The notes beneath the pieces are model-generated. The model worked only from the letters and a program-made list of their open reading frames with translations. It was not told where the DNA came from and searched no databases. From Truepera sp. bin119 (lineage in GTDB: Bacteria; Deinococcota; Deinococci; Deinococcales; Trueperaceae): a stretch of DNA of 35,019 nt. Shown here one piece after another: positions 1 to 8,287 of the stretch; the first letter of the stretch is position 1, and each line of letters starts with the position of its first letter. Location: NCBI GenBank assembly GCA_002239005.1, contig MPNL01000033.1, positions 1 through 35,019 on the forward strand. The letters run 5' to 3'. A program made the translations under genes and the position numbers.

Positions 1-52
1 CTACCGGAAGCAGAAACAACTGCGACTGATCACGCTCTACGAACTTCCCCAT
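1..52 (-). mobile_element. IS1182-like transposase, N-terminal 17 codons (cut by window edge)
   Basis: Reading leftwards from an ATG at 52-50, the frame gives MGKFVERDQSQLFLLPV and then leaves the window. An F-x-E-x-D-(R/Q)-x-Q-x-x-LLP opening is typical of IS1182-family (IS4/IS5-superfamily DDE) transposases. A good ribosome binding site, AGGAG, lies 7 bases before the ATG. A -10-like TACAAT sits at 89-84 on the same strand. Only the first residues are visible, so the family call rests on this opening alone, and whether the element is complete cannot be judged. The terminal inverted repeat was not identified; it should lie between here and the PEGA gene that ends at 167. Confidence 0.6.
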
Positions 53-166
53 CAAAGGACTCCTGACCAAGGCCAACGTCTTGATTGTATAATCTCAAGT
101 CTCACACAAAGTCCGACAGGCTGCTAACCACTCCCAAACCATACAGACGATCCGGTCCTCGAACCC

Positions 167-1279
167 TCAGTGGACGTAAGGGATGAGCTCGCCCGTCTCC
201 AGATCGAGTTCGAATGCGCCCGACGCAGGCACCTCTCGGATATCGCGCAGGACCACCCCACCGCGGCGAACCTCAATGACGACCAGACCGCCGGTGAGAT
301 CCGTCACGAATCCATCGGACTGCAGCACATCGTCGAAGAATACCAAGGTTTCTGGTGAGGCGTGCCAGAAGACCAGTGGATTTGTGGCAGGCTCGAGCCG
401 CTCCTCTAACCGGGTCACCCGGTAGTTCCTGACGGAAAGAGGGACCCTTTTCGTATAGAATCCCCCACGAGTTAGTGAGACGGTGTGATCGCCGGGCAGG
501 GCTGGAAAGGCGACCGGAGTCACCCCCTGCGGTTGCCCATCGAGGAGCACGTTCGCTTCAGGCTCCGCATCGACCTGGATTATTCCACCCGAGATAGGGC
601 TGAGGACGACGTGGACGAACCGGGTATCGGAGTCGTGAAGCTCCACCGTCCTGGTCTCGAGCAGGAAACCCTCCTTGCGCAGTTCGATCTCATACCGACC
701 CGGCGCAAGCATGAGGATCCCAGCCTCTGAAGTCTTCCCCACGGAGGATCCGTTCACAAAGATATCGGCCTCGCTAGGCTGACTGGAGATAAACAGCACC
801 GAATTTCCCCGTGGCAGAGCGGGTTCCGGTCGGGTGAAGTTCACGATGACCTCTGCGATCTCTCGTGCGATCTCGGCAGTGCCCTCAGGGCGGAGTGGTC
901 TGTTGATCAGATCGGTCGACCGCCCCTCCCTAGCGTCGAGGACAATGAGATTGATTCGGAACGGCTCTGGCGTCCCCTCGGGCCCGACCCTGGCTATCTC
1001 GCCCGACACGGCGAAGCGCACCCCTTCCAACTCGGCAATGAATACCGCCGACTCAGGATCGAGGCTACCCGCGATTCCCGGAGTGATCAGGTCTGCCTCG
1101 GCTACGTCAAGGCCACCAACATCCCGGACGCCGGCACGGAGAGCAATCGCGAACTCCTCCACGAGGGTGGGGGGAACATCGCCTCGGGTCCCAAACCGGG
1201 GGATGGCGACCTGAGCCCAAGTCGATGAGACGAGCACCGCCACGAGGAAGAGTGGGGCGATACGTCCTACCCTGGGCAT
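167..1279 (-). CDS. Secreted PEGA-domain protein
   Basis: 370 aa. Residues 1-22 form a signal peptide (basic start, hydrophobic core, cleavage likely after TWA), so the protein is exported. Residues 23-150 look like a TolB-N/CsgG-type alpha/beta domain, opening VAIPRFG. Two PEGA domains follow (about 158-227 and 231-285), recognisable by the S-x-P-x-(A/G)-x-(I/V)-x-(V/L)-(N/D)-G pattern and the later PG-x-(Y/H)-x-(I/V) strand. A third, degenerate copy covers about 300-350. PEGA domains are small beta-sandwiches thought to act in surface or cell-wall contacts. The start is well supported: TATACT (1291-1286) stands 6 bases before the ATG, so the mRNA is probably leaderless. The gene stands alone. 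The role is inferred from the fold only. Confidence 0.85.
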   Translation of the reverse strand: MPRVGRIAPLFLVAVLVSSTWAQVAIPRFGTRGDVPPTLVEEFAIALRAGVRDVGGLDVAEADLITPGIAGSLDPESAVFIAELEGVRFAVSGEIARVGPEGTPEPFRINLIVLDAREGRSTDLINRPLRPEGTAEIAREIAEVIVNFTRPEPALPRGNSVLFISSQPSEADIFVNGSSVGKTSEAGILMLAPGRYEIELRKEGFLLETRTVELHDSDTRFVHVVLSPISGGIIQVDAEPEANVLLDGQPQGVTPVAFPALPGDHTVSLTRGGFYTKRVPLSVRNYRVTRLEERLEPATNPLVFWHASPETLVFFDDVLQSDGFVTDLTGGLVVIEVRRGGVVLRDIREVPASGAFELDLETGELIPYVH

Positions 1280-1285
1280 CGCCTA

Positions 1286-1291
1286 AGTATA
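1286..1291 (-). promoter_or_regulatory. -10 element of PEGA gene (leaderless)
   Basis: TATACT followed by 6 bases (TAGGCG) and then the ATG. This is the arrangement repeated at many genes in this window. No convincing -35 element is seen. Confidence 0.6.
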
Positions 1292-1835
1292 GCCCCTCCT
1301 GCGGGCGTCGCCGAACAACGGTGGTATCGTAAATGCCCGATGCGGCACCCCCTCCCCAGTCAACACTGCAACTCCGAGGCCGCCCTCGGGCAGGTGGCCT
1401 AGAGGCGGTACGACCATGCGACCTTCTTAGCTGACTCGGTAGGCTACCAGCCCGAGATGGAGCGGCCGGTGATATGCCCTGAGAATTCGACTACGTCTCT
1501 GGAAGCCATAGCGGCCCCCCTCCCTGGCTACGGTCGACGGGTCGCGAACGACCATAAGCGAGAGGGAGCGGCAAAGAGCCGGGACAAAGGAGATCGTTGC
1601 GCCCATTACGCAGAGCGACTCCCGGCAGCAGGTGCCGACCACCCGAGGCTGTTCGGAGGGCATATCAGTTCAGCCATGAGACTGCGCATAATGCGTGACC
1701 GCTGGACAGATCGGAGCACGCTCTAGAACTTCCGCAGCATCGCTAGGCCGAAGTTGGCTCCTAGGAGCAACCCGCCTCCCCAGGGTCTTCACGGTAGTCA
1801 ACGGGGCACACGATCACCACCGAAAGGAGTATGCG
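1292..1835. other. Intergenic stretch without a supported gene
   Basis: About 540 bases between the PEGA promoter and the ribosome binding site upstream of holB. Open frames of up to about 90 codons exist on both strands, but none resembles a known protein, has a start signal of the kind used elsewhere here, or keeps convincing codon bias. No tRNA arm, SRP RNA core or RNase P motif was seen. It may be decayed sequence. Confidence 0.4.
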
Positions 1836-1913
1836 TTGATCAGCGTCCAGAGACTTGTGAAGGAATCCAGATACCCTGAAGTGCCGACCTCCAGGCTAGC
1901 CGGCAGCAAGTGA
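1836..1913 (+). CDS. Possible small ORF or leader peptide coupled to holB
   Basis: A TTG at 1836 is preceded by an excellent ribosome binding site, AAAGGAG (1823-1829), at 6 bases spacing. It opens a 25-codon frame reading MISVQRLVKESRYPEVPTSR and a few further residues. The stop TGA shares bases with the GTG start of holB (GTGA, 1910-1913), the overlap also used by truD, ylmH and cdaR in this window. holB itself has no good site of its own, so this ORF may deliver ribosomes to it. The peptide matches nothing I know. It could be a true leader peptide, the tail of a lost upstream gene, or chance. Confidence 0.3.
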   Translation: MISVQRLVKESRYPEVPTSRLAGSK

Positions 1914-2848
1914 CCATCCCCAGGGTCGTCGGCCAAGATCGGGCGGTAGCAACCGTGTGCCGTCTCAGCGCCCACACCCTCCTCTTTACCGGACCGGATG
2001 GTGTAGGAAGGCGAACGCTCGCCCGCTGGTACGCTGCCCTGCTCAACTGTCAGCTCGGGGAGGAGCGTCCGTGTGAGGGCTGCGACAGCTGTTTGGCCTT
2101 TGCATACGGACATCCAGACTACTTAGAGGTCAGACCAGAATCTGCTACCGCAGCAGGTCGACGGGCTCGTCGACCCGAGATCAGGATCGGCGACCTGGTA
2201 CCTAGGCCGGGAGGGAAGCAACTGCCACTGTCGAGGTGGCTCGAGCAGAGGCCCAAGTTTCAGCGGAGGGTCGGCGTCATCGACGGCGCACACTCCCTTA
2301 CCCACAGCGCAGCAAATGCCTTCTTGAAGATGCTCGAGGAACCTCCAAGCTACGCTGTAATCATCCTGATCGCCCCAAGTCAGCCGTCGGTACTCCCCAC
2401 CGTGGCTTCGCGTTGCACCCCAGTCCATCTCGGCCCGGTCGACACCTCTGGCTTCGAGGATCTCTCCTACCTACCTGCATTCCGCCTCGGACATATCGGC
2501 CCACTACTCCAGGCTCGTGCAGACCCCAAAGCGGCCCGGGAGCTCAGGGATCTGGTGGAGGCCTACGTAGCCGCCACCAAGCACGACCTGGAGGCCTCAT
2601 TCGAGGCTTCAGACCGGTTGGAGAAACGGTGGCTGAACGGCGATGAGAACCTGTTCGGGGTGTTGCTAGAGAGGTTGCGGCAGGCGCCTCCAGTCACCTA
2701 CTTGGCCGCCTCCGATGCGCTCGACAGATGCCAGGGGCGACTGGAGGCCTACACCCCCTCTTCCCTAGCCTTCCTGGAGCTAACGCTTGCCCTGAGAAAC
2801 CTGCTGCGCCCTTCCTCAGGTCTCGTGGCGACCGGGGAGGGATCGTAA
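1910..2848 (+). CDS. holB: DNA polymerase III delta' subunit
   Basis: 312 aa, an AAA+ clamp-loader subunit that helps load the beta sliding clamp onto DNA. The opening reads V-V-G-Q-D-x-A. A P-loop-like GPDGVGRRT (28-36) has arginine where an ATP-binding lysine would stand, which fits the ATP-independent delta' role. A zinc-binding cysteine set lies at C47, C55, C58 and C61. LKMLEEPP (139-146) and the SRC motif (167-169), which supplies the arginine finger to neighbouring subunits, are present. The GTG at 1910 is the only start between an upstream in-frame TGA and the conserved N-terminus. The gene ends 2 bases from the convergent ricT stop. In many bacteria holB and ricT are co-directional neighbours; here they face each other. 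Confidence 0.93.
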   Translation: MTIPRVVGQDRAVATVCRLSAHTLLFTGPDGVGRRTLARWYAALLNCQLGEERPCEGCDSCLAFAYGHPDYLEVRPESATAAGRRARRPEIRIGDLVPRPGGKQLPLSRWLEQRPKFQRRVGVIDGAHSLTHSAANAFLKMLEEPPSYAVIILIAPSQPSVLPTVASRCTPVHLGPVDTSGFEDLSYLPAFRLGHIGPLLQARADPKAARELRDLVEAYVAATKHDLEASFEASDRLEKRWLNGDENLFGVLLERLRQAPPVTYLAASDALDRCQGRLEAYTPSSLAFLELTLALRNLLRPSSGLVATGEGS

Positions 2849-2850
2849 GC

Positions 2851-3660
2851 TCATCCCCGAGCGCCGCCCCCGCGGATCCGCTCTACCTCGTCTGCTCGAT
2901 ATTCTTCCGTGCCTCCCTCATCTCGGCGAAGTTCCACGGTCCCCTTGAGCGGGTTCAGATTGACGATGCGACCGCACACCCCGGACTCCTTATGACAGGC
3001 GCGGCTGCCCTTCTTCGGCATCCCCCTAAGAAGCTCCTTGTAGCTCTCGTGTTCGTACTGGAGGCAGCACTTCAAGCGCCCGCAAGGACCGCTGATCTTG
3101 CTGGGATTCAGAGGGAGTTGTTGGTCACGGGCCATGCGGATGCTTACGACATTGAACGACTGAAGCCAAGTCGAGCTGCACGAACTTTCGCCGCAGACAC
3201 CAAGTGTGCCGAGGATCCTCGCCTGATCGCGCGGTCCGACGTTCAGGAACTCGATCCTGGCCCTAGTGTACCCCCGAAGGATCTGAGCAAGCAGGCGCAG
3301 CGACACCTTTCGCTCACTGGCGTAGTTCACGAGCAGGACCTTCTCATCAAGGGTGAATTCAAGGGAGACGATCTTGACCTTTAGACCCTGCTGCCGGGCC
3401 CTGGCACGGACAAGCCACTTAAGACCTTCCACCTTCGCAAGTAGGTCCCGATAGCGTAGCAGGTCCTCCTCTTGGGCGCCACGGACGAAATACCCCCTCG
3501 GGGCAGGGTGATCTACAGGTTCGGTGCGGACGCGACCGAGTTCAAGACCCCGGCGGGTGCTGACAACGCAGTGGGTCCCCAGCGCGGGAGCGACAGGCGG
3601 GGCCTCCACATAGTGGATCTTCGGACCGTTATCGAATCTCACTCCGATGCATTCAGACAT
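2851..3660 (-). CDS. ricT: PSP1-domain iron-sulfur protein RicT/YaaT
   Basis: 269 aa from the ATG at 3660, chosen because GGAGG precedes it by 7 bases and MSECIGVRF matches the usual family start; the frame stays open further upstream. RicT belongs to the Y-complex that in Bacillus directs RNase Y maturation of mRNAs and affects phosphorelay signalling. The PSP1 core (about 60-145) precedes the Fe-S cysteine region: C156, C161, C193, C198 and C199. Most relatives have C-x4-CC at the first cluster; here it reads CGESSCS, so one cysteine is serine. The gene lies 49 bases downstream of rnhB on the same strand and is probably co-transcribed with it. Identification is firm; function in this lineage is inferred. 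Confidence 0.9.
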   Translation of the reverse strand: MSECIGVRFDNGPKIHYVEAPPVAPALGTHCVVSTRRGLELGRVRTEPVDHPAPRGYFVRGAQEEDLLRYRDLLAKVEGLKWLVRARARQQGLKVKIVSLEFTLDEKVLLVNYASERKVSLRLLAQILRGYTRARIEFLNVGPRDQARILGTLGVCGESSCSSTWLQSFNVVSIRMARDQQLPLNPSKISGPCGRLKCCLQYEHESYKELLRGMPKKGSRACHKESGVCGRIVNLNPLKGTVELRRDEGGTEEYRADEVERIRGGGARG

Positions 3661-3709
3661 AACCGATCCTCCATACCCTGGGACGGGCAAACGCACGCAT
3701 GTCCCCATT

Positions 3710-4363
3710 CTACGGGGAGAAGAGGTTATCCTGGCGCACCGGACGAAACGAACGCCTGTGGATATCCGAGGGGCCGTGATCGTGCAGTGCCTTCAGGTGA
3801 TCCCGAGTGCCGTAACCCTTGTTGCGATCCAGGCCGTAGGCGGGATAGGTCTGGGCGAGGTCTTTTAGCAGCCGGTCCCGGTAACACTTCGCCAAAATGC
3901 TCGCCGCAGCCACCTGTAGGCTGATCCTATCCGCCCGCGCCGGAGCGAGGACGGGCACCGCCAGATCCAGACAGAGTCGATCTGTAACGAGTCCCCTCGG
4001 TTCTATCGCAAGGGGGGCAAGTGCCCTTGTCGCTGCGAGATGGGTCGCACCGAGGACATTGAGTGTGTCGACCTCTCTGGGAAGTGCAAGACCGATGCCC
4101 CAAGCAACTGCCTCGCGACGGATGCGGTCGGACCACACCTCCCGCTGGGAGACCGATACCTGCTTGGAATCTCTATAGGGGTAAGGACCGTAGGGAAGGA
4201 TCACCACCGCGACCACCACCGGCCCGGCGAGTGCACCCCTGCCCACCTCGTCCACACCAGCAACCGGTGTGGCCCCCAAGCGCCACACCCTCCTTTCGAG
4301 GGACCAGTCAGCGCTAGATCTTCGCGACGGTAACATCTGGAGAGCGCACGGTCGTACCCACAC
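3710..4363 (-). CDS. rnhB: Ribonuclease HII
   Basis: 217 aa. RNase HII cuts the RNA strand of RNA-DNA hybrids and removes single ribonucleotides left in DNA. GVDEVGRG (36-43) carries the first two acidic catalytic residues (D38, E39). D128 and D163 (within AKCYRDRLL) supply the other two. NKGYGTRDH near the C-terminus is typical of the family. The start is uncertain: GTG 4363 and ATG 4336 both lack a good ribosome binding site, and conserved sequence only begins near SLERRVW (residue 21). Either start overlaps the end of a possible small gene at 4314-4640. ricT follows in the same direction. Confidence 0.92.
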   Translation of the reverse strand: MWVRPCALQMLPSRRSSADWSLERRVWRLGATPVAGVDEVGRGALAGPVVVAVVILPYGPYPYRDSKQVSVSQREVWSDRIRREAVAWGIGLALPREVDTLNVLGATHLAATRALAPLAIEPRGLVTDRLCLDLAVPVLAPARADRISLQVAAASILAKCYRDRLLKDLAQTYPAYGLDRNKGYGTRDHLKALHDHGPSDIHRRSFRPVRQDNLFSP

Positions 4364-4640
4364 CTGCGAGCTTAGCGAAGTAGGGGGGTCCCTCCCATCT
4401 CACCTTCGATCCGACTCGGCCCCGGCCCCACACTCCCCCATACCGACTTTGCAGCAAGCCGCCGATGCCGTAGCGGTTGCACACGGCACGGGAGGGTTTC
4501 TCGAAGGTGCTAAAGACCCGCTTCGGACCCCCGCCTTCGACATCGCTCAGAACTTCGCTGACCGGCACGGGTCGGGTGACAACCCCCTGTACCCCAGCTG
4601 GCCGGCGCAATGAGGCGCAGTGAGCGGGGCTCTCGATCAT
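4314..4640 (-). CDS. Possible small protein, unknown
   Basis: A 108-codon frame whose last 60 residues have coding-like codon use and composition (for example GPPYFAKLAGVG and RSPDVTVAKI). I do not recognise it. The ATG at 4640 is preceded by TATGAT (4654-4649) at 8 bases, close to the leaderless pattern seen at neighbouring genes. It overlaps the rnhB start by 23-50 bases in another frame, as expected for a tightly packed operon. No ribosome binding site or known domain was seen. It could also be chance; a homologue search would decide. Confidence 0.35.
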   Translation of the reverse strand: MIESPAHCASLRRPAGVQGVVTRPVPVSEVLSDVEGGGPKRVFSTFEKPSRAVCNRYGIGGLLQSRYGGVWGRGRVGSKVRWEGPPYFAKLAGVGTTVRSPDVTVAKI

Positions 4641-4753
4641 GCGAAGGCATCATACCAACTCGACAGGGGAGCAAAGTGGGGGAGAGTCGCATCACCTTGC
4701 ACTGGGCGGATCGTCCGGCCGCCCAACTAACCCGACCCGACGCGCTCCCTTGT

Positions 4754-4759
4754 TACCCT
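4754..4759 (+). promoter_or_regulatory. -10 element of the VWA gene (leaderless)
   Basis: TACCCT, then GAACCC, then GTG at 4766. This supports starting the VWA protein at 4766 rather than at the in-frame ATG 4610. It lies about 100 bases from the opposing TATGAT at 4649-4654. Confidence 0.5.
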
Positions 4760-4765
4760 GAACCC

Positions 4766-7198
4766 GTGGCGCTCCCGTTCGACCTCGAGTTCTCTCTCCC
4801 CTGGGCCTTCCTCGCTCTCCCCCTCCTCCTCATCCTCCCCCGGAAACGGACTTGGGTCCTTCGCTGGCTCTCGCTCACCGCCCTGATCGTCGCTCTGGCC
4901 CAACCTATGATCGGGCGCCCCAGCAACGATGTTGTCATCCTGGTCGACGTCTCGAGTAGTGTAGGAGACCTCGGCCGCGAGGCTGCGGGGCGCTTCGACC
5001 TCTCAGTTCTGCAGACAGAGCCCCAGATCTTCTTCTTTGCCGGAGACAGTGTACGTGTCGACGCCCTGGATGCCAGCGTCCCCGGGGTATTGGATAGGGC
5101 AAGCACCGACCTCGCGAGGGCGCTCCAGGTCGCCGGGGCTTCGGGGGCACAGAGGATTCTCGTCGTCAGCGACGGGGCCGAGAGCAACGGCGAGGCGCTC
5201 CTGGCCCTCCCCACCGCCCCCGTGGACATTCTGGTCATAGAGGGTCTCCCGAATGCCCGACTCATGGACCTGCTCGCCCCAGAGCAGGCCAGCGCCGGCG
5301 AGACGATAGAAGTTGTGGCGATCGTCGAATCCGACCAAGCCACTCGGCTCACCCTCCGACCCGAGGCCGACGGTGAACCCCTGGAGCCGATCACCGTCGC
5401 TGTGCCCTCAGGGAAGTCCTCCATACCCTTCCTCCTTCAGGTCGAGGGCGGGGGTACGGTGCGAATCAGCAGCGCGATCAGCGTGGATTACTCCCAACCT
5501 ACCGCAGATGACGGCCTGGACATTGAGGTCGCCGTGAGCGACCGCGATCCGGTTCTGGTTCTCGGCGATCCCGCCATGATCCGCCTCCTGAGGACCCAGG
5601 GGTTCGAGATTGTCGAAGGAAGCGTTGCCGACGTCACGACTCCCCTCCCCTTCAGCGGAGTCGTGATCCGGGAGAGCGCGGCCCAGTTCACCCCGGGACA
5701 ACTCGAACTCCTGAAGAGCTTTGTGGAGAATGGTGGGGGCCTCATGATGACCGGCGGCCCCTCAAGCTTCGGGTTCGGCTCCTGGTACCGAACCCCGGTC
5801 GAGAAAATCCTCCCTGTGAACACCGACCTCAGGACCGAAGTCGACCTCCCGCTTGTCGCTATGGTCATCGTTCTGGACCGATCCCAGTCGATGAGCACGG
5901 GAAACCCAAGCAAGATCGACCTTGCCAAGGAGGGTGCCATCAGCGTCGTGGACCTCGCCTATCAGGAGGATCTCCTAGGACTGATCGCCTTCAGCGACGA
6001 GAGCTCCACGGAGTGGATCTTCGAACTCCGTCCCGCCACAGAGCGGGGCAAGCGGGTCATGCTGCAGAGCATACTCGGCATCGGAACGCGGGGAGGAACC
6101 GTCCTCAGACCGGCCTACCAGCAGGCCCTAAGTGCACTCGCGCAGACCCCTGCCTCCGTCAAGCACGTCATCATCCTCTCTGATGGCAAGCTGTACGATG
6201 GCCAGGGCCCCTTCGCCGATAGCCAGGATGCAGACTTCACTCTCCTCGCCGCCCAAGGGTTCGGAGCACGCATCACCACTTCGACCATCGCCATAGGTGG
6301 GACGGCCGACTTCGCCCGACTCGAAGAGATCGCCCAGGCTGGTGGTGGGCGCTACTATCAGGCTCTCAACGTCAACACCCTGCCTCAGATCTTCACCAAC
6401 GAGGCCCTGACGGCAACCCGGTCGCTCCTGCGGGAGGAGGCCTTTCGACCGATCGGCCGCCAGCACCCCCTCGCTCCAATCTCAGGGGTGATCCCGACTC
6501 TCGACGCCTATGTAGCTAGCACCCTGAAGGCCGATGCAGAGGTGATCATCGAAGGCATCAGCGATGAGCCGATCCTGGCCGTGAGGCGCCAGGGTCTAGG
6601 TCGCACGGCGGCTCTGACTACGGACCTTAATCTCTGGGCCGGTGACTTCGGGACCTGGGATCAACTCCCGTCGCTCCTCAGCACGGTCGTCCGCTGGCTC
6701 CAGGCAGGGCCGACCGACTTCAGCGCGAGCGCGACCCACGACGGCAATCGGTTACATGTGGTCGTCGACGCGGTGAAGAATGGAGAGTACATCAACAACC
6801 GTCAACTCGAGGTTCGCCACCTAGGTACCGAACGGCCCCTGGAACAGGTGGCCCCAGGACGCTACGAGGGTTGGCTCCCTCTCACCGGTAGTGGGGGGAC
6901 GCTACTCGTCATCGACGGCGACGAGGTGGTAGCCCGGACGCGCATAAGCGCACCTGCACCGGAGTTCGACACCCACGGGGCTGCCCAACGCCTGCACGAG
7001 ATCGCCCTAAGGACCGGCGGGACGATCCTGACCGAGCCTGGCCCATACGCACCCACAACACGGTCGGCGACCCAAGGCATCTGGATATACTTTGCGCTGG
7101 CAGGGATCATACTGTTCCTGGCAGAACTGATCCTGCGGCGGTTTGGCCGCCCAGCACCGACTCGGCCGGTCTCAGTCGGTTCGCCCGGTCGATCCTGA
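4766..7198 (+). CDS. Membrane protein with two von Willebrand A domains
   Basis: 810 aa from the GTG at 4766; the frame opens at 4610, but the first 52 codons look non-coding and a -10 stands 6 bases before the GTG. Two membrane segments lie at about 5-50 (FLALPLLLILP, LSLTALIVALAQP). A first VWA domain follows with DVSSS at about 64-68. Next comes a glutamine-amidotransferase-like segment with VENGGGLMMTGGP, and then a second VWA domain with a full metal-site motif DRSQS near residue 371. A C-terminal membrane helix (about 776-795) ends the protein. This layout, membrane-anchored with both VWA domains held outside, is known from poorly characterised bacterial membrane proteins. Partner and ligand are unknown. 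The last 27 bases overlap the convergent truD. Confidence 0.8.
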   Translation: MALPFDLEFSLPWAFLALPLLLILPRKRTWVLRWLSLTALIVALAQPMIGRPSNDVVILVDVSSSVGDLGREAAGRFDLSVLQTEPQIFFFAGDSVRVDALDASVPGVLDRASTDLARALQVAGASGAQRILVVSDGAESNGEALLALPTAPVDILVIEGLPNARLMDLLAPEQASAGETIEVVAIVESDQATRLTLRPEADGEPLEPITVAVPSGKSSIPFLLQVEGGGTVRISSAISVDYSQPTADDGLDIEVAVSDRDPVLVLGDPAMIRLLRTQGFEIVEGSVADVTTPLPFSGVVIRESAAQFTPGQLELLKSFVENGGGLMMTGGPSSFGFGSWYRTPVEKILPVNTDLRTEVDLPLVAMVIVLDRSQSMSTGNPSKIDLAKEGAISVVDLAYQEDLLGLIAFSDESSTEWIFELRPATERGKRVMLQSILGIGTRGGTVLRPAYQQALSALAQTPASVKHVIILSDGKLYDGQGPFADSQDADFTLLAAQGFGARITTSTIAIGGTADFARLEEIAQAGGGRYYQALNVNTLPQIFTNEALTATRSLLREEAFRPIGRQHPLAPISGVIPTLDAYVASTLKADAEVIIEGISDEPILAVRRQGLGRTAALTTDLNLWAGDFGTWDQLPSLLSTVVRWLQAGPTDFSASATHDGNRLHVVVDAVKNGEYINNRQLEVRHLGTERPLEQVAPGRYEGWLPLTGSGGTLLVIDGDEVVARTRISAPAPEFDTHGAAQRLHEIALRTGGTILTEPGPYAPTTRSATQGIWIYFALAGIILFLAELILRRFGRPAPTRPVSVGSPGRS

Positions 7199-8287
7199 GG
7201 CAGGCTCTCCTGTAGGCCTAGGAGTGTCGAGATCGGTCTTCATGACCTCGCGCAGCAACGATGTGGCGTAAGCGCCCTTAGGCAGGGAGAACCGAACGAT
7301 GAGATCGTCCCCCTCAGCCTCCACCGTCGCCCCCAGGGGCACTACTCTGGTCATCCGCCGGTCACCCCGGCGGGAGTGGAAATCGGTCCAAGCCAGCCCG
7401 AGTTCACTGAGCGCCATACGTTCGAGACGCCCCGCTTCGTCCTCCGAGAGCCTGACCCTTCGCCCATACAGGGGCAACGTCGCACTGATCTCGAGCCGTT
7501 GCGCCCGCTCAACCTCTCCAGCGCCACAGACGAGGAAAGTCCCCCCGGTATCATGTTTCCTGGCCCAGTCCCCTATGACGACCCTCTCAAACAGGCCGTG
7601 TCGAATCCGGCGCGACAGGAGTCGGTTAAAGTGCAGACTCTGGAGGGCCGCGAGGAAGAACCGTTTCAGCCGATGCCCGCCCGGGACCCACTCACCGCGC
7701 GTGAGCCGGAACCCCTCTACCGCATTGCGACCGAATCGACCGAAACGCTGGGGACCGAAGTAGTTGGGCACTCCACAGGCTTCGAGGGCCTGCAGGGTAG
7801 CCCTAGCATGCTCGACCGCGGCGGGATTGACCTGGCGGATGCGCACTTCGAATCGGTTCCCCCAGAGGTGTCCTAGGGCGAGCTTGTTCCTGTGGCGAGA
7901 GCTCTCGAGAATCTCGACCCCCTCCAACTCTTCGAGGGCTTCGACGGCTCTGGCGCTGCGGTTGGGAAGGCTGAGCCACTGCTCGGTGACGGCCCTCTTA
8001 TCCTTCAACCCGGCCACACCGATCTCACGCTCCGAGGTACCGCCCCGCACAAGGGCCAGCACAAGATCGCGGGTTGTAAGGTTCCTCTTCCGGACCCGGA
8101 GGTACAGGTGCGACCCACACCCCTCCGGCATGTAGAGGGGAATCTCAAAGACTCTAAAATCCTCCGGGGTCTGCCGAAGCTTCCCTTCGGTACCCGCCAG
8201 GGCCGGCGTGACGGTCGGATGGTCATTCCACCGGAAGAGCAACGGGTCGTAGGGGTCGGAGTTGGGATTCGAGGCAGATCTCGTCAC
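7172..8287 (-). CDS. truD: tRNA pseudouridine(13) synthase TruD
   Basis: 371 aa. TruD isomerises uridine 13 in the D-arm of some tRNAs to pseudouridine. The catalytic aspartate D96 sits in AGLKDKRAVT (92-101). Other family hallmarks are EDFRVFEIP near the N-terminus, HRNKLALGHLWGNRF, and GVPNYFGPQRFGRFGRN in the middle. The GTG start (8287) shares four bases (GTGA) with the stop of the upstream LON-domain gene, so the two are translationally coupled. The C-terminus overlaps the end of the convergent VWA gene by 27 bases. Length is normal for bacterial TruD. Confidence in the family is high. Confidence 0.95.
   Translation of the reverse strand: MTRSASNPNSDPYDPLLFRWNDHPTVTPALAGTEGKLRQTPEDFRVFEIPLYMPEGCGSHLYLRVRKRNLTTRDLVLALVRGGTSEREIGVAGLKDKRAVTEQWLSLPNRSARAVEALEELEGVEILESSRHRNKLALGHLWGNRFEVRIRQVNPAAVEHARATLQALEACGVPNYFGPQRFGRFGRNAVEGFRLTRGEWVPGGHRLKRFFLAALQSLHFNRLLSRRIRHGLFERVVIGDWARKHDTGGTFLVCGAGEVERAQRLEISATLPLYGRRVRLSEDEAGRLERMALSELGLAWTDFHSRRGDRRMTRVVPLGATVEAEGDDLIVRFSLPKGAYATSLLREVMKTDLDTPRPTGEPASGSTGRTD

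Noticed and set aside
1292-1835. SRP RNA, RNase P RNA or tRNA in the long gap before holB
   Set aside because: None of the conserved cores of these RNAs was found, and no cloverleaf could be drawn.
4610-4765. N-terminal 52 codons of the VWA frame
   Set aside because: The residues have no membrane or family likeness, and a -10 stands 6 bases before the in-frame GTG 4766.
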